A DNA stretch of 64,000 bases from G963923955 sp963923955 (GTDB taxonomy: Bacteria > Pseudomonadota > Gammaproteobacteria > Eutrophobiales > Eutrophobiaceae), in the NCBI GenBank assembly GCA_963923955.1, contig OZ000552.1, positions 248,001 to 312,000 of the forward strand, in the 5' to 3' direction. Both the position numbers and the translations under genes were made by a program. The notes under the pieces are model-generated. The model searched no databases. It had not been told where the DNA came from and saw nothing but the letters and a program-made list of their open reading frames with translations. Positions 62,793 to 64,000 of this stretch are shown here, in pieces (position 1 is the stretch's first letter; each line of letters begins with the position of its first letter).

Positions 62793-64000
62793 AGAAGAAC
62801 AGAAACAGCATCACGCCGAGAAAAAACAGCAGCAGCAGGTAGGCGCATCTGTCAACCTTTCCTGGCACGACATACCAGCCGCCTTCCATCTCCGCGATTT
62901 TCTCTTGTTGGAATTTCTTTATCTGTCCCTTGATCGTGTAGGGAGAATGCTCCGCCTGCACCCCGTCGATGATGCGGCTTGCAGCCAGCGTTACAAGGAC
63001 GCTGACGATGATGCCGGTGGCGCAATACCAGGGCCATGCGATATCCGTGAAGCTGGCAACAAGAGCAACAGCAATAAAGGCCGCTGCGGTACCCACCAGC
63101 AATCCCTTTTCCGTTGCCTGTCTGGAGAAAAAGCCGAGCACGAACATACCCAGCTGCGCACCAACGAAAAAGGACCCGACCTTGCTCAAGATCTCAAGCA
63201 CCGAGCCTTCGCTTCGGGTGTAGATGATGGCGGGAATGATAATCAAGACCGCAAACACCACGGTAAATATTCGGCTTATCTTCAGATAATGTTCCGGTGA
63301 GGCGTCCGTCTTGAAATATTTCTGATAAAAATCCACAGTGGCCACCGTTGACAACGAGTTAAATGCGGAATCCATGCTCGACATGGAGGCCGCCATCACG
63401 GCAGCAGCAATAATCCCCATCAGGCCGGGCAGGCCGTAGTCAGCGGCAAATTGCAAAATGATCGTGTTGCCGTTTTCAAATTCCCGGCCGCCGTAGTAGC
63501 TGTAAAACAGCACGCCTAACAGAATGAACAGAAAATAGATAAAGAAGGCCAAGAAGCCCATCAGCATGTAGGACTTCTTGGCATCCCCGATATTCTTCGC
63601 CGCCAACGTACGTTGCACCATCATCTGGTTGGTGCCATAGACCATAATGTGGAAGATGGTCATGGCGATCACGCCCGACCACACTGTCGTGACCTTGGTG
63701 AAATCAAAAGAAAAATCCAGCGGATTCATCTTTCCCTGCAATTTGAGCTCGGATAAAGTCTGCGACAAGGGCATGGTCATCTGCTCAAACAGGGCGAAGA
63801 CAATAATGATGGTGCCTATCAACAAGATGGCGGACTGGATCACATCCGTCCATATCACTGCGGTAATCCCGCCCATCGCGGTATAGATCAGCGCAATCAG
63901 CGTTACAATAAAAATAGCATGGACAACATCCATGCCGGTAATAAAGCCCAGCACCAGAGAAGTGGCATACAGCATGGCCCCGGCTGCGAGGGTTTGCGAC
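62776..64000 (-). CDS. Sodium:solute symporter (SSS/SLC5 family), 5' end beyond the window
   Basis: About 408 residues are visible on the minus strand; the frame remains open to the window edge (SQTLAAGAMLYATSLVLG), so the N-terminus is missing. Helices and family motifs include YTAMGGITAVIWTDVIQ, NQMMVQRTLAAKNIGDAKKS and AAAVMAASMSSMDSAFNSLSTV (sodium-site Ser). The substrate is unknown. It leads the two NTF2-like genes, suggesting uptake of the compound they process. Confidence 0.88.
   Translation of the reverse strand, partial: SQTLAAGAMLYATSLVLGFITGMDVVHAIFIVTLIALIYTAMGGITAVIWTDVIQSAILLIGTIIIVFALFEQMTMPLSQTLSELKLQGKMNPLDFSFDFTKVTTVWSGVIAMTIFHIMVYGTNQMMVQRTLAAKNIGDAKKSYMLMGFLAFFIYFLFILLGVLFYSYYGGREFENGNTIILQFAADYGLPGLMGIIAAAVMAASMSSMDSAFNSLSTVATVDFYQKYFKTDASPEHYLKISRIFTVVFAVLIIIPAIIYTRSEGSVLEILSKVGSFFVGAQLGMFVLGFFSRQATEKGLLVGTAAAFIAVALVASFTDIAWPWYCATGIIVSVLVTLAASRIIDGVQAEHSPYTIKGQIKKFQQEKIAEMEGGWYVVPGKVDRCAYLLLLFFLGVMLFLFFFERLI

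Overview
The window looks like chromosome of a gammaproteobacterium, probably free-living or host-associated in an aquatic setting. The base composition is moderately GC-rich. The housekeeping blocks have typical proteobacterial order: zur-znuACB, tsaD divergent from rpsU-yqeY-dnaG-rpoD, and folB-folK. The metabolism is oxidative, with fatty-acid beta-oxidation enzymes, a TonB receptor and a sodium symporter. Assignment below class level is not possible from the sequence alone. No insertion sequence, prophage, CRISPR array or rRNA was seen.

Layout. 1-3030: Zur-regulated zinc-uptake operon with a perfect Zur box. 3027-5807: DAHP synthase, HIT hydrolase, a small exported protein and pdxH. 5860-6165: a tRNA with anticodon CAU split by a 229-nt group I intron. 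6261-11871: rpoD, dnaG, yqeY and rpsU, with tsaD divergent. 12144-13532: an AT-rich restriction-modification pair with an apparently frameshifted nuclease. 13787-18727: plsY, a hairpin-rich gap, pterin genes, a MidA-type methyltransferase and two lipoproteins. 18741-26563: uppP, cca, a Tat-exported oxidoreductase, a nucleotide-transporter-like protein, an NDUFA9-like protein, soluble lytic transglycosylase and a DUF427 protein. 27400-38402: beta-oxidation genes, a sulfotransferase-like gene with a C12 tract, a methyltransferase-HNH fusion, hisN, CDGSH, DyP peroxidase and a keto-acid decarboxylase. 38548-44793: a compact five-gene operon with sulfur-transfer and GHKL ATPase genes, a candidate undescribed DNA-modification or defence system. 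45119-55730: a catabolic region with HisD-family dehydrogenase, LacI regulator, hydrolases, aldolase, cupin and AbgT transporter. 56622-64000: a TonB receptor with a C13 tract, two NTF2-like (SnoaL-type) proteins and a partial sodium symporter.

The most unusual feature is an architecture repeated three times (26686-27155, 55843-56402 and 59629-60200). Each is a 68-81 residue ribbon-helix-helix (RHH) protein immediately followed by an 88-114 residue protein with a charged N-terminus and two membrane helices. The two genes overlap by 1 or 4 bases in all three. The three modules lie in unrelated neighbourhoods. Two of the RHH proteins are clearly homologous, and the upstream regions of two modules contain short repeats with 11-bp spacing that could be operators. 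I infer a mobile or selfish DNA-binding/membrane-protein module, possibly a toxin-antitoxin-like or membrane-stress system; no function can be proven from sequence.
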